Positions 27,747 to 38,501 are shown, counted from the stretch's first letter. The stretch: 64,000 nucleotides of DNA from DASQDN01 sp963825845 (GCA_963825845.1 CAWGVL010000057.1:1-64000); one strand, 5' to 3'. Numbers and translations are program-made. The notes: generated by a model not told the origin, from the letters alone.

Positions 27747-29868
27747 CTTCGATCTGTCGCAAGAGTCCGAGCATCTGCTCGCCGGCAGCCGGCCGGTTTC
27801 CGTATCGAAGATCCTGGTAGAGTTCCGTAAATTCTTTCACCAGAGTCGCCGTTTGCGATGCGGGTAGCACACGCGCGAATTCGGCGGGTGTCAGCCAGCC
27901 GGGCTTCTGAATCCGCGTTTTCGAAGCAATGCCAACATCTGGAAGTAGAGAATCGCCGCATCCGATGCGCCCGCCCCGCCCTGACGGATGCGACGGCTGT
28001 GATAAAGCCGTCGCGCAGCCTCGACAAGCCGCGGACCGAGGAACCAGCCGAGTCCGGTAATCAGCAAAACCAACCCGGCGAAAGGAGCTACCCGATTGCC
28101 GGCCGCCCATGCGGTCTCAACCCCGCGGCCGATACTGGAGAGCCACTCCTCCAGAGAGAACCTGTTCCACTTGCGCGTCGACTGCTCGAAACGCGATGCA
28201 AGGTAAAGCTGGTGCTCCAAGTTATAGTCGACCACCCAGCGCTGCCACCACATCTCCATCGTGTCGAGGTAGAGGGCTAGCGTTGTCCACGGCTTCCCTT
28301 GCGGCGAGTTCGCAGGAGGTGTGGGATCAAACGTCATCCAACCATGCCCTGGAGCCCACGCTTCCACCCAGGAGTGTGCATCGGAGGATCGCAGTACGTG
28401 CCAGCCGGTGATAGGGTTATATACGCCGCTCTGGAAACCGGTGGCTACCCGGCTCGGAATATGAACGGCACGGAGCATCACCGCCATCGCGGAGGCAAAA
28501 TATTCGCAATGGCCTTGCCTTCGCTCAAAGAGGAAATTTGCCAGCGGTCCGGCACCTCGTTGTCCAGCAGATCTGTCGTATAGCTGAAGTTCGTGCGCAG
28601 ATATCGTTCGAAGACCCGCGCGCGATCAGGGGTCGTGCCACCCGGATCGAGTTGCCGGGCTAGTTGAATGATCCTCCGGTCGATGTCAGGCAGCAGAAGT
28701 AGCTCATTGGCGACATCGGCCGGAAGCGGAGGCGCCATGGTCGGCTTCGTTTCGGATGCGGGCCGGAAGCTTTCCGCGAAGTATTGGGACGACGCGCCAA
28801 GTCCCAGACCGGTACGATACGAATTCTGCGGTGTCCGAAAGAGAAATGGCAGCTTTATGTGGATGAACTCCGGTGTACCCGCGAAGAAGAGCGCGTCGGC
28901 CTCCACAGCGTCGATGCGGACGAAATATTTGAGCCTGGTCCCGTCTTCCCGCCGCCGCTGGTCGTCGTCCGCAAGCAGCGCGGACCCATTCTCAATCCGA
29001 ATCGTCTGATTCTTCCCCGCAGGGTTATACCAGCGCCGGCCGTCGAATTGGCTTAATGCTCCGCCGCGCCATTTCAGTGGGATAGCCTGGACGCGCCCTC
29101 GATGCGGACATGCAGCATGGGTGTCGAACTCTGCTGAATCTTGCCGAGTTGCCCCAACGAGATCTCGTTCGCGAACCCTGTAATGTGGTACCGCTCGGGA
29201 ACGAAAGAGCGAAACGCCGCTCGCGCTGTCCGGGGTAGCAGGATGAACAGACCGGATGTCATCAACACGATGCCGACCGTAATCACGCCCGTCAGAGCGG
29301 CCAGCCGCCCGTGGAAGTTTACCTTCGGCATCGCGATCCGGCCGCCTTGCTGGCTCGAACGGCGGATCTCGGAACAGCAAAACGTAGCGACACCGAAAAC
29401 GACGAACGTCGTCAGAAAGACAAAGAATGTAATGTTCGACGAGAGCAGAGTGGCCGCAACCAGTTCCAGGAACGCGAGCAGCTTTACGAAAAAGAAATCG
29501 CGATTGCTTCGCGCCGATAGCGCTCGGACTAGGGCCAGGAAGCAGATCAGATGTACCGTGGCGGGGATGAACTCGCGTGAGAGATAAATCGTGTCGATCG
29601 GATAAAAGCCGATGTAGGCCAGCGTCAACGCATTCGCAATCGGGGTGGTAAGGCCCCATTCCGGGCATTTCCCGAACACCGCAACCGCCCTCACCAGAAG
29701 CCCGAGTGACGTCAACACAATGGTTACGACGTCCAGGTACCCGGAAAATGCGAGCGCGAGAAAACCGCTGCCGAGCAGTCCCAGCAAGGAAACCTGGAAG
29801 AACTGCTCAACAGCTTCGCCGGCGGGTTGAGCGGGCTTTCGAATAGCCCGCTCGTGTTGCGAACCCAT
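27733..29868 (-). CDS. TgpA-like membrane transglutaminase: DUF3488 + transglutaminase + DUF4129 (frameshifted)
   Basis: Inner-membrane protein with a periplasmic transglutaminase/cysteine-protease fold. From ATG 29868, about six to seven membrane segments (DUF3488) come first. A periplasmic domain follows with the catalytic Cys in GHCEYFASAMAVML (near 28500), His in DAHSWVEAW and Asp in GWMTFDPTP. Another membrane helix and a DUF4129-like tail (GWLTPAEFARVLP to AAGEQMLGLL) end at 27733. Frameshifts lie near 29080, 28546 (a GGG run read as GG) and 27900. It starts 20 bp after smc on the same strand. Bacterial relatives usually sit with a MoxR ATPase and a DUF58 protein; neither is present. 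Confidence 0.85.
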
Positions 29869-29887
29869 GTCTACATGGTATCTGGCT

Positions 29888-32800
29888 TTAGTTAGCGAGC
29901 AACTGAGGCTGCATCACCGGGACCGGAGGGGGAGGCGGCGGATTGAACTTCACCGAAACCAGCTTCGACACGCCCGGCTCCTGCATCGTCACGCCGTAGA
30001 GCGCCTGCGCCGATTCCATCGTCCGCTTGGCGTGCGTGATCACGATGAACTGCGTCTGCGCCGACATCTCCTTCAGCAGTCGCGTGAGACGATCGATGTT
30101 GGCCTCGTCCAGCGGCGCATCCACCTCGTCCAGGATGCAGAACGGGCTCGGCTGATAGCGGAAGATCGCCATCAGCAGCGCCATCGCGGTCAGCGCCTTC
30201 TCGCCGCCCGAGAGCAGCGGCGACGTTCTGCAGCTTCTTGCCCGGAGGCGAAGCGACGATGTCGATGCCGGACTCGGTCAGGTTCGCCTCGTCGGTCAGC
30301 CGCATCTCGCCGATGCCGCCGCCGAACAGCGTCTTGAACATCTCGCGGAAGTTCTCGTTGATCGCTTCGAAGGCTTCGCCGAAGCGCTGCCGCGACTCGG
30401 TGTCGATTTCCTGGATCGCCTTCTCGGTGTCGCGGATCGAATCGAGCAGGTCCTGCCGCTGCGCGTTCAGGAAGTCATAGCGCTGCTGCGCCTCCTGGTA
30501 CTCTTCGAGCGCCTGCGGATTCACCGGGCCCAGCGCTTCGATGCGCTTCGCGGACCTCCTGGTACTGTTGCTCGGCTTCGGCCAGCGCCTGCCTCGTCGA
30601 GCACGGTCTCGTCGCTGCCGCGAGTTCCTCGAGCGCGAGTTCAGCTCCTTGCGGCTGGTCTCGTCGAGATACTTGAGTTCGGCCTGCTTCTTCACCAGTT
30701 CGAGTTCGATCTGCGACCGCTTTTCCTGCGCAGTCCTGCACTCGCGCGCGCAGAGCCTTCAGCGATCTCATCGCCGCGGCCAGCGCGGCGCGCATGCCTC
30801 CGGCTCCTGCGGCCGCCAGCTCGTTGACGCAGCGCATCGGCTCAGCGATCTCTTCGGCCAACTCGGCGGCGCGCTGGTCGAGTTCGATGTTGTCGGCCAG
30901 CAGGCGCGCGCGCTCCTCGCCCAGCCGCTCCATTTCCCGCGCGAGTCTCCTTCCGCCGGCTGCTCGATCTCGCGGATCTGGTGTTTCGAGCCGCGGCCGA
31001 TGCGCGTCGTTCTCGCGCGTGCCGTTCTTCGATGCCGGCCAATTCGACGCGCAGCGCCGAGTGCTCTTCGCCGATCGTGCGCGCCTCGTGCTGCAGCTCT
31101 TCGAGCTTCTGCCGCGTCGGCTCGAGAGCTTGTTCCTGCTCGAGCCGAGCCTGTTCCTTCTCCGCGACCAGCGCCTCGGTTCTGTTCACGTTGCTCGCGC
31201 GACCGCTCGCGTCTCCTGCATCAAGCCGCTCCAATTCCGAGGCGAGCCACCGAGAGCCGCGAGTTCGCGCGCGCAGACTCTTCGTCGAGCTTGCGCAGCT
31301 CATGATCGAGCGAGCGCGTCCTTCTCCTGCGTCTGCTGCTGCGCGCGCAGGTGTTCCAGCTCTTCGGCCAGCCGCGGCGATCTCCTGCTCCAGATCTTCG
31401 AGCAGCCGCGGTATCTGGTCGAGTTCGCTCTGCTTCGCCTGCAGCTGACACCGTCAGTTCGCGCAGTTCGCGCTTCAGCGCCAGCGGACCGCTGCCCGTT
31501 TCTTCCCGCCGCTGACCGCGTGGCCGTGATAGCAGATGCCGTCGGGAAGCAGGAAGTAGAGATCCGGATACTGCAAGGCCAGCCGCTGCGCGGCCGCACG
31601 ATCCTCGGCGAGGAAGCAGCGCGCGAGGCGCGGCAGCAGATCCGCGGCGCGGTCGTCGAGTCCGTTGGTCAGGCGCAGGACATCGCTGAGCCTCGCCGAC
31701 GATGCCGGTCTCCGGGCCGACGCCGTGCTCCGGCATGCTGGCCAGTGCTCGTCGCGTGCTCCTCGGGATGGACCAGAAAGGTAGCCCGGCCATCGATGTC
31801 GGCGCGCATGAGGTCGATGCCCGCGCTCGGCCTGCTCCCAATCCTTGACCACCACGTATTCGAGTTCTTCGTGCAGGAACTCTTCCGTGGCCTTTTCGTA
31901 CTGCCGGGTCCACCTCGACGAAGTCGGCCAGCACGCCGATCGGGCTTGAAATCCGGCGGCTTGGCCCTTCTCGACGGCGGTGAACAGTCGCTTTACGGAT
32001 TCGGTCGTGTAGGCGCGGTGCGAAAGGATCTCGTCGAGCGAATCCCGCCGTGCCTTCAGCCGCGAAGTCTCGCCGCGGAGCTCTTCCAGCTTGCGCGCGC
32101 GAGCTCTGTCGCCGCGCCTTGCGCGTTCGCCAGCTCCTCCTCGACGTGTGTCGGCGCTCGTCGAGCGGACTCGAGCTCCATCTGCCGTGCCGAGCGCTTC
32201 GCGACAGCTCCGCTTTCGACGCTGTCGAGGCGCTCGAGGTCGCTGCCGCGGACGTCTTCGTCGCGCGTCGATGCGCGCGATGTCGCGTTCGATCCCGACC
32301 AGGTATTGGTCGATCTGCGCGAGCTGGTTCTTCAGCGTGGACGATTCACCGAGCAGCCGCAGAACTGCTGGCGGGCCTTCGATGCCGCGCTCGCGCTCCG
32401 CGCAGCTTGCCCTGCAGCGCGTCGCGCTCTTCGTCTCTTGGCGCGAGCGCGCTGCCTGCGACTGATCCGTCTTCGCGCTCGAGTTCTGCCAGTGTTCGGC
32501 GATGCTGCGTCGAGTTCGCAGCTGCTGCGCTCGAAGCGCTTTCGAGCTCCTGCGTTTCGGTCTCCCTGCGGTCGAGCCGTTGCTCGATCGCACCGATCTG
32601 CTTGGCCTGCGATTCCAGTCGGCCGCGGGTGCGCTCCAGCTTCGACGTTCAGCTCCGCCAGCTGCTGCCGCGCTTCGGTGAGCTCGGCTTCGGTCGCGTA
32701 GCATGCTCTTGCAGCTGCGCGTGCTCCTGCTCCTGCTCCGCCACCTGCGCGGTGAGCTTCTGGAAGTCGCCGGTCGCCAGATTCAGGTCGAGCGCTGTCT

Positions 32801-33591
32801 TGGCGGCCTCGCGCTCCAGCATCGGAAGCGGCCGCGAGAGCGCCACGCGCAGTGCGCCACCAGTTCCGTCTTGCAGCTCGCCGTAACGCTTGGCCTTTGA
32901 GGCCTGGCGCTTCAGCGAGTTCACCTGGCGGCTAACTTCTTCCAGGATGTCGAAGACGCGCGTCAGATTCTGTTTCGGCGCATTCGAGCTTGGCTTCGGC
33001 CAGACGCTTCCTGCGTTTTGAACCTGCGTGATTCCGGCCGCCTCTTCGATGACCGCGCGGCGGTCCTGCGGCTTGGTGCAAAGGATCTGGCCGATGCGGC
33101 CCTGCTCGATGATGGCGTAGCTCTCCGGGACCAAGGCCGGTGCCCATGAAGATGTCCTGAATGTCGCGGAGCCGGGCGGCTTGCCGTTGATCAGGTACTC
33201 GCTCTCACCGGAACGAAAGAGGCGGCGCGTAATGGTGATCTCGTCGGCTTTGTTGGCGTGCCGCCGGCTTGTCCGTTGGTGCCGTGTCCTTGGCCGTTCG
33301 CTCGGTAATACTCGGTTGCACCGCGGGGTCCACCAGCGTCAGGGTGACCGAGGCCATGCCGAGCGGCTTGCGCTCACGGGTTCCGGCGAAGATCACGTCT
33401 TCCATCCGGCTGCCGCGCAGACTCTTGGCGGACTGCTCGCCGAGAACCCAACTGATGGCGTCGCTGAGGTTGGACTTGCCGCAGCCGTTGGGTCCGACAA
33501 CGGCGGCGATGCCCGCGCCGTGGAACCGCATCTCCGAGCGGTCGCAGAAGGACTTGAACCCTTGAATTTCGACGCGTTTGAGTTTGAGCAA
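29888..33591 (-). CDS. smc: Chromosome segregation ATPase SMC (heavily frameshifted)
   Basis: Structural maintenance of chromosomes ATPase that compacts and separates DNA. ATG 33591 starts LKLKRVEIQGFKSFCDRSEMRF. The Walker A site GPNGCGKSN is at residues 33-41, and SWVLGEQSAKSLRGSRMEDVIFAG follows. Long Glu/Arg/Leu coiled-coil arms flank a hinge recognisable near 31750-32000 (RSACWPTSSRWT frame, then EKATEEFLHEELEYVVVKDWEQAE). The C-terminal head has SGGEKALTAMAL and the Walker B FCILDEVDAPLDEANIDR, ending at 29888 with a Pro-rich tail. Total span about 1,235 codons, normal for SMC. At least fifteen frame changes occur, the densest in the window. ScpA/ScpB genes are not adjacent. Confidence 0.9.
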
Positions 33592-33734
33592 TGGTGCTCC
33601 CCTTTCCGGTAAACACGACTTTTCTCGCGGGCGTCGATAGACGACCCGCGTCTCGGGGGATGCAACCCATACTAAACCGAAAATTGGCCGATGTAAAGCA
33701 GGGCACCGCGAAGTTTTGATCAGGAGTTGAAGAT

Positions 33735-33754
33735 GACCACAATACGTTGTGGTC
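33735..33754 (-). terminator. Hairpin after the DUF1080 gene
   Basis: GACCACAA (33735-33742) and TTGTGGTC (33747-33754) form a perfect 8-bp stem with a 4-nt loop, 12 bp beyond the stop of the minus-strand DUF1080 gene. No strong T tract follows, so termination efficiency is uncertain. Confidence 0.5.
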
Positions 33755-33766
33755 CTCCTCCAATCG

Positions 33767-34710
33767 TCAGGTCAGGGGTATCAGCGTGAGTTTCCGGAAC
33801 TCGACGGCGCCGTGATCGCCTTGCACGATGATGGGTCCGGGCTTCCCTTCGTCCGGATCGATTCCGATCGCAGTCAGCCCGTCGATTTCTTTGTTGTTTA
33901 TGATGTTCACCCCGTTCAGCACGATCGTGACGCGGTTCTCAACGAGTGTAATATCGAAGTCTGCCATTCATTCGCCGGCTTGCTGGCGTTCTGGGTCGGA
34001 ACGATGCGGCTGTAAAGCGCTTCGTTGCCGTGGCTGTTCGGCGGCTGTCCAAAATCCTCCAGAATCTGGACTTCGTAGCGGCCCCGCAATCCGATGCCGC
34101 TGTTGCTTTTCGGTCCAACGCGGTACTCGGCGTGGAGCTTGAAATTCCAGAACTTCTGCTCCGTTACAAGGTCAACCGCAGCGGGAACGTTGGCTGTGAT
34201 GCCGTCCTTCACAGTCCATTCGATCTTGCGCTCGGGACGCAGCGGATGCCAGCCCGCCAGATCTTTTCCATTGAAAAGCTCGATCGGTTTACCTTCCTTT
34301 AGCTTCTTCGCATCAACGCTCTTAAACTTCGGCGCGCGCACACCCGTCCAGGTAAGCTTCTTTGGGCTGCCTTCAACTTCATGAGTGCCTTCGAGTTTGC
34401 CGTCCACTAATTTGGCGCGCAGGTGGGTAACGGTAGGCTTGCCGCCCTTCGAGCGGAAAACCAGATGCAGTTCGCCGTTCTGAATCGTTGCCTCGTCGAA
34501 CTTGTTCAAATCGCCGGCATAGGCGCTGATGAAAGATCCCGTAGGGTTACCCGTCTCAGCGTTCATCACCTCCAGCCACCAGGCGCGACGGCGTTCGTTG
34601 TCCGGAACGGTAATGTCCCAGCGTCAGTTCAAATCCTTGTCGGCTGCCGCAAGCGAGACCGAAAGATATGTGCACAGAATCAGTATTCGGACCACGCCCC
34701 AATGTAACAT
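33767..34710 (-). CDS. DUF1080 (3-keto-disaccharide hydrolase family) exported protein, broken
   Basis: Concanavalin-like-fold secreted protein, probably a glycoside-acting enzyme. ATG 34710 starts a signal peptide (VVRILILCTYLSVSLAAAD). An in-frame TGA follows at codon 29, exactly where relatives read N-G-R-W-D-I-T. Past it the same frame continues WDITVPDNERRRAWWLEV, ELFNGKDLAGWHP, NFKLHAEYRVGPKSNSGIGLRGRYEVQILED and, after one frameshift near 33960, DFDITLVENRVTIVLNGVNI and PIIVQGDHGAVEFRKLTLIP. The TGA is a base substitution, unlike the indels elsewhere, so it may be a real nonsense mutation or a read error. Confidence 0.82.
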
Positions 34711-34775
34711 TGGTCAGTTCAAGAGAAAAGACACACTGTTAGGAACTCTGGCGTCTACATAAATAGGAGCTGGAG

Positions 34776-35168
34776 GTGGATCTGTTTCGAAAATTTGCTT
34801 GCTGGACGGCCGACGCTTGCGGTTCACCCGGCGCGTTCGTTCTAGGCGTTACAGTCGTGGGAATATGGGTCATCACAGGACCGTTCTTCCACTGGTCGGA
34901 CACCTGGCAACTCGTCATCAACACCGGGACTACGATCGTCACGTTCCTGATGGTCTTCCTCATCCAAAACACGCAGAACCGCGATTCGAAGGCGATGCAG
35001 TTGAAGTTGGATGAGCTGATTCGCGCTGTTAGCAAGGCTCGCAACGACCTTGTGGATGTTGAGAACTCAGACGATGACAAGATGGAGCAACTTCGGCAGG
35101 AGTTCGCCGCCATGCGCCAGAAACTCGACAAATCGCACCCTCACCTTCAGGCCGCCAGCGACAAGTAG
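34776..35168 (+). CDS. Low-affinity iron permease family protein
   Basis: Small inner-membrane protein of 130 residues, GTG start 34776 with GGAG upstream. There are two hydrophobic segments (AFVLGVTVVGIWVITGPFF and LVINTGTTIVTFLMVFLIQ) followed by NTQNRDSKAMQLKLDELIRA. This N-T-Q-N-R-D-x-x-A-x-Q-x-K-L-D-E motif defines the iron permease (PF04120) family. A charged coiled-coil tail follows. The link to iron comes from a yeast member; bacterial members are not well tested. Intact. Confidence 0.85.
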   Translation: MDLFRKFACWTADACGSPGAFVLGVTVVGIWVITGPFFHWSDTWQLVINTGTTIVTFLMVFLIQNTQNRDSKAMQLKLDELIRAVSKARNDLVDVENSDDDKMEQLRQEFAAMRQKLDKSHPHLQAASDK

Positions 35169-35204
35169 ACTCACGCGCGCGCCGCACCTCTGCGACGCTA
35201 AGGT

Positions 35205-36014
35205 ATGCATGAGATTCTCCGTCGCCTACCCAGGGACAGTTATGTCCTCGATCTGGGGTGCGCAACAGGAAGCTTCGACGAGAATGCAACGCGGGCAAAG
35301 TGCGTGCGGCTCGACCGTGATACGCCCGTTCAGCGGCACACAAGCGCCCTGATCGTTCAGGCCGACGCCGCGAAGCTCCCGTTCCGGCCGGGGGTCTTTC
35401 AAGCGATAATTTCCAACCACAGTCTGGAACACTTTGACGATCTCGATGGAGCATTGCGCGATATGGGCCGCGTTATCGATCCGCGAGCCGGCAGTTTGTA
35501 TATCGCCGTACCTGACGCCTCAACGATTACCGACCGGCTTTATCGTTGGCTTGGCCGAGGGGGAGGACACGTTAACGCGTTCACTTCAGCCGCGGACCTC
35601 GCCCGAATCATCGAACGCGCGACGGGTCTATCTTATGTTGGGACACGAACCCTGTGCTCATCGTTGTCCTTCCTCAATCGCCGGACAGCGGTACGGCCCT
35701 TGCCGCGCAGATTGCTACTTCTAGGCGGAGGACACCCGTGGTCGCTCCTCGCATACACGTGGATATCGAGGAGGCTCGATCGACTTTTCCATTTGCGGAC
35801 CAGCGTTTATGGATGGGCTCTCTACTTCGGTACGATTGCTGAACTGGTTGACACACGAACATCAGTCAATGTCTGCGTTCTGTGCGGCTCAGGCACATCT
35901 TCGGTAGAGTTGGCGACCGGATCGCTTGTCGGGTCGCGATGGGGTTTTTCCATCTATCGGTGCCCGCATTGCGGGACGACAAACTCTTTTATCGAAGACT
36001 TCGAGCTAGCTTAG
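35205..36014 (+). CDS. SAM-dependent methyltransferase with C-terminal zinc-ribbon-like segment
   Basis: Class I methyltransferase of unknown substrate. Motif I is VLDLGCATGSFD (residues 14-25); VQADAAKLPFRPGVFQAIISNHSLEHFDD is typical of the Methyltransf_11 group. After an Arg/Leu-rich middle part, two Cys pairs (CVLCGS near residue 224 and CPHCGT near residue 253) suggest a zinc ribbon, often found in sugar or lipid methyltransferases acting on carrier-bound glycans. An in-frame TAA just upstream fixes the start at ATG 35205. The stop follows the second Cys pair closely. An overlapping frame continues to 36109, so a hidden frameshift near 36000 could add about 30 residues. Confidence 0.75.
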   Translation: MHEILRRLPRDSYVLDLGCATGSFDENATRAKCVRLDRDTPVQRHTSALIVQADAAKLPFRPGVFQAIISNHSLEHFDDLDGALRDMGRVIDPRAGSLYIAVPDASTITDRLYRWLGRGGGHVNAFTSAADLARIIERATGLSYVGTRTLCSSLSFLNRRTAVRPLPRRLLLLGGGHPWSLLAYTWISRRLDRLFHLRTSVYGWALYFGTIAELVDTRTSVNVCVLCGSGTSSVELATGSLVGSRWGFSIYRCPHCGTTNSFIEDFELA

Positions 36015-36112
36015 TTCGCGGCCGTGTCCTGGAGCCATCGATCTCTGTCAACATCAAAGATGTGATCACAACGAAACTCGCCGGGCCACCCATTTCGCGG
36101 AGCAAGTGAAGC

Positions 36113-36690
36113 ATGCGGACTCATATTTCAATCGGGCTGCTGCTCATCGCGTTGGGGGTCGTTTTTCTCTTCACTGGACGTATCGAACAGAAACCGGATC
36201 TCGATCCGCAGGCCGTCGTGGCTCAAGTCCGGCGACTGAATCAACTCTCGACGGTCAGGTACACCGTTCAAAAAGTGATCGGGATCAAAGAGCAGAAGCA
36301 ACCTATCGGCGAAGAATCGATTCTCCTGGTCATGCAGGCGCGTGTCGAAGCGGGAATCGATCTGGCGAGCCTTCGAGAACAAGATATCTTCCGGCGCCCG
36401 ATGGCGCCCTCGTCTTGCGACTACCCGCCGCCAGAATCCTGAATGTCGCCGTTGACGAAAAGGAGACCAAAGTCTGGGACCGTGTGAAAACGTGGTGGAC
36501 GCCGTGGGTTCCTTACAGCATCGATCTCGAGCAGCGGGCGAGAGTAGAAGGGTTGGAATCGGTAAAGAAAGCGGCTCTTGACATGGGCATTCTCAAGGAT
36601 GCCGAGCAGAATGCCGAGTCATCGATTCGAGGTTTGCTTGGGCTGGCCGGAGTAACATCAGTGGTCATCATTCCAGGCAGCGCCACATAG
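36113..36690 (+). CDS. DUF4230 family membrane-anchored protein (one frameshift)
   Basis: About 192 residues once a frameshift near 36395 is allowed. One N-terminal membrane anchor (ISIGLLLIALGVVFLFTG) is followed by the DUF4230 pattern: VVAQVRRLNQLSTVRYTVQKVIG, then ILLVMQARVEAGIDLASL, and in the second frame ILNVAVDEKETKVWDR and GILKDAEQNAESSIRGLLGLAGVTSVVII. The family has no known function; the topology predicts a periplasmic domain. Confidence 0.75.
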
Positions 36691-36738
36691 CGATTCCAGA
36701 AACGGCCACCACCGCGCTAGGATAGAGACAAGGTTGCT

Positions 36739-36969
36739 ATGGGTCGCATATTCTTCCTCTCCGCGATGGCGTTCCTGGCGTACAAGTACATCGCACGCTC
36801 GAACAAGCAGCATCAGCCGCTGGATGCCGCCGACAAGGAAGTTGAATTCCTGCCCCCCGCGCCACCTTCGACCACAACGGGACAGCCGGAGACATCTGTT
36901 GCTGCCGAGCCCGAACCGAAGCTGGTAACTGCCGGATCACGGGCCGTGGAGCCTGAACCCCACCGCTAA
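36739..36969 (+). CDS. Small hypothetical membrane protein, Pro/Glu-rich tail
   Basis: A 76-residue ORF with a short N-terminal hydrophobic stretch (IFFLSAMAFLAYKYIA) and a Pro/Thr/Glu-rich tail. No family is recognised. It lies between the DUF4230 gene and ttcA on the same strand with short gaps, consistent with a real small gene, but coding evidence is only the ORF and its position. Confidence 0.5.
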   Translation: MGRIFFLSAMAFLAYKYIARSNKQHQPLDAADKEVEFLPPAPPSTTTGQPETSVAAEPEPKLVTAGSRAVEPEPHR

Positions 36970-37001
36970 GGGGAGCCGAAGCAGCCTCGTTATACTGTAA
37001 G

Positions 37002-37787
37002 TTGGACCTCGAAAAGACGTTACTGCGCAAGGTCGGAGAAGCTGTCACCCGTTTCAAGATGATTCGGCACGGCGACCGCGTCGCTGTCGGCCTTTCGGGC
37101 GGCAAGGATTCAGTCACACTTTTGGAAGCGCTCTGCCTGCTGCAGAAGCGAGCGCCCATCGATTTCACTGTTTGCGCGTTTACCGTAGAGCAAGGCAAGT
37201 TTCTACGTCCCATTGCGCCGTTCGGTGAGTACTTGAAGCAGCGCGGGATCGATTGGCTGTACAAGCATGATGCCCCGTCCCTCCGGCTGATCGATGAGCA
37301 GCCCGACCATGGCTGTGATGTGTGCAGCCGGTTTCGTAGGCGAGCTGTCTATGAGATTGCCAAAGAACTCAGAGCGAATGTCATCGCGTTTGGTCACACC
37401 GCCGATGATTTTTGTGAAGCGCTCCTTAGAAACGCGATGTTTACGGGTCGTCTCAGCGCTTTACCGCCTGTGACGTACTCACGGCAAAAGGATTACCGTC
37501 TTATCCGTCCTCTGGTCTTCGTTTCCGAGGACATTACGAGTCAATATGCGGGATCTCTCGGCGCGCCGGTGATTCCGTGTGGTTGTTCACAGAAAACAGG
37601 GACAGTTCGACGATCTCTGCGTGATATCTTTGCGGACCTGGAGCGGGAGTATCCATTTATAAAGGAGAACCTGCTCTCGGCGATGGGAAACATTCAGCCG
37701 GAACGACTGCTGGACCTTCGCTACCTGGATGCGGACAACGCGCCTCCGGAACTTAGCGAGCTGTTTCCGGTGTTAACCGAATCGTAA
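37002..37787 (+). CDS. ttcA: TtcA-family tRNA 2-thiocytidine synthetase
   Basis: PP-loop ATPase that thiolates C32 of tRNA using a [4Fe-4S] cluster. It is intact at 261 residues. The PP-loop SGGKDS is at residues 32-37. The cluster Cys residues are C105/C108 (CDVC) and one in PCGCS (193/195), matching the CxxC plus third Cys pattern of TtcA. GHTADDFCEALLRN near 131 is also typical. The start is TTG 37002; no better start lies between an upstream stop and the conserved core. Confidence 0.88.
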   Translation: MDLEKTLLRKVGEAVTRFKMIRHGDRVAVGLSGGKDSVTLLEALCLLQKRAPIDFTVCAFTVEQGKFLRPIAPFGEYLKQRGIDWLYKHDAPSLRLIDEQPDHGCDVCSRFRRRAVYEIAKELRANVIAFGHTADDFCEALLRNAMFTGRLSALPPVTYSRQKDYRLIRPLVFVSEDITSQYAGSLGAPVIPCGCSQKTGTVRRSLRDIFADLEREYPFIKENLLSAMGNIQPERLLDLRYLDADNAPPELSELFPVLTES

Positions 37788-37789
37788 CC
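37773..37789 (+). promoter_or_regulatory. Candidate Pho-box-like direct repeat before the phosphate operon
   Basis: TTAACC (37773-37778) and GTAACC (37784-37789) are direct repeats exactly 11 bp apart, the hexamer-plus-five spacing of PhoP boxes (TTAACA-N5-TTAACA). They lie about 90 bp before the DUF47 start, at the end of ttcA. Only two units match, so the evidence is weak. Confidence 0.3.
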
Positions 37790-37875
37790 AGTTGTGTATT
37801 GACCTGTCGCACGGGCGTTGAGAAGATAAAAGTCCACACTGTGCCTTTCCTTATGTTTGAATCGGCCGAGGTGTT

Positions 37876-38490
37876 ATGAAGTTCCTTCCTCGTGAAGAGA
37901 AGTTCTTTGCTCTGTTTTTGGATCAGGTGCGGTATATCAGCGAAGCAGCCATTCTGCTTGAGCAGGGTGTCGAAGCAGGCAACGCTCACCTCGCGAAGGC
38001 GGCGGAGCAGATCGCCGTCCTGGAGCGCAAAGCTGACGAAGTCATCCATGACGTCTTTCGTCGGCTGAATCAGACATTCATCACTCCGCTCGATCCCGAA
38101 GACATTCATTCCTTGTCCACACATTTGGATGACGTTATCGACTCGATCGAAGAAGCGGCGCACAGAATCGTTATTTATGACATCGAGCCGATCCCCCCTG
38201 TGGTGATCGAGGTTTGTCATAACATCGTCGCCTCCTCCAAGAGCTTGCAGGCTGCGTTCGAGTCACTCAACTCAAACACCAAAATCATTGACCACTGCAT
38301 CGAGATCAATCGCATCGAGGATGTCACTGACGAAATAGTCCGCAAGGCGGTCCGCGAGTTGTTCGCGAACGAAAAAGATCCCATCCGCATCATGAAGCTG
38401 AAAGAGATCTACGAACTTCTGGAACAGGCGACTGACTACTGCGAAGACGTCGCCGACGCGCTTCAGAATGTGGTCGTAAAGAATAGCTAA
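37876..38490 (+). CDS. DUF47 (PhoU-like) accessory protein of phosphate transporter
   Basis: All-helical PhoU-fold protein of 204 residues, which in many bacteria modulates the Pit transporter encoded next to it. Motifs: FFALFLDQVRYISEAAILLEQG, LERKADEVIHDVFRRLNQTFITPLDPEDIHSLS, LDDVIDSIEEAAHR and MKLKEIYELLEQATDYCEDVADAL. It stands 11 bp before pit, so the two form an operon. Intact. Confidence 0.92.
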   Translation: MKFLPREEKFFALFLDQVRYISEAAILLEQGVEAGNAHLAKAAEQIAVLERKADEVIHDVFRRLNQTFITPLDPEDIHSLSTHLDDVIDSIEEAAHRIVIYDIEPIPPVVIEVCHNIVASSKSLQAAFESLNSNTKIIDHCIEINRIEDVTDEIVRKAVRELFANEKDPIRIMKLKEIYELLEQATDYCEDVADALQNVVVKNS

Positions 38491-38501
38491 TCTCACCCGG
38501 C

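Noticed and set aside
30794..32701. 635-codon ORF on the plus strand across smc
   Set aside because: Composition is almost only Ser/Arg/Ala/Cys and it mirrors the coiled-coil codons of smc. No motif or ribosome site supports it.
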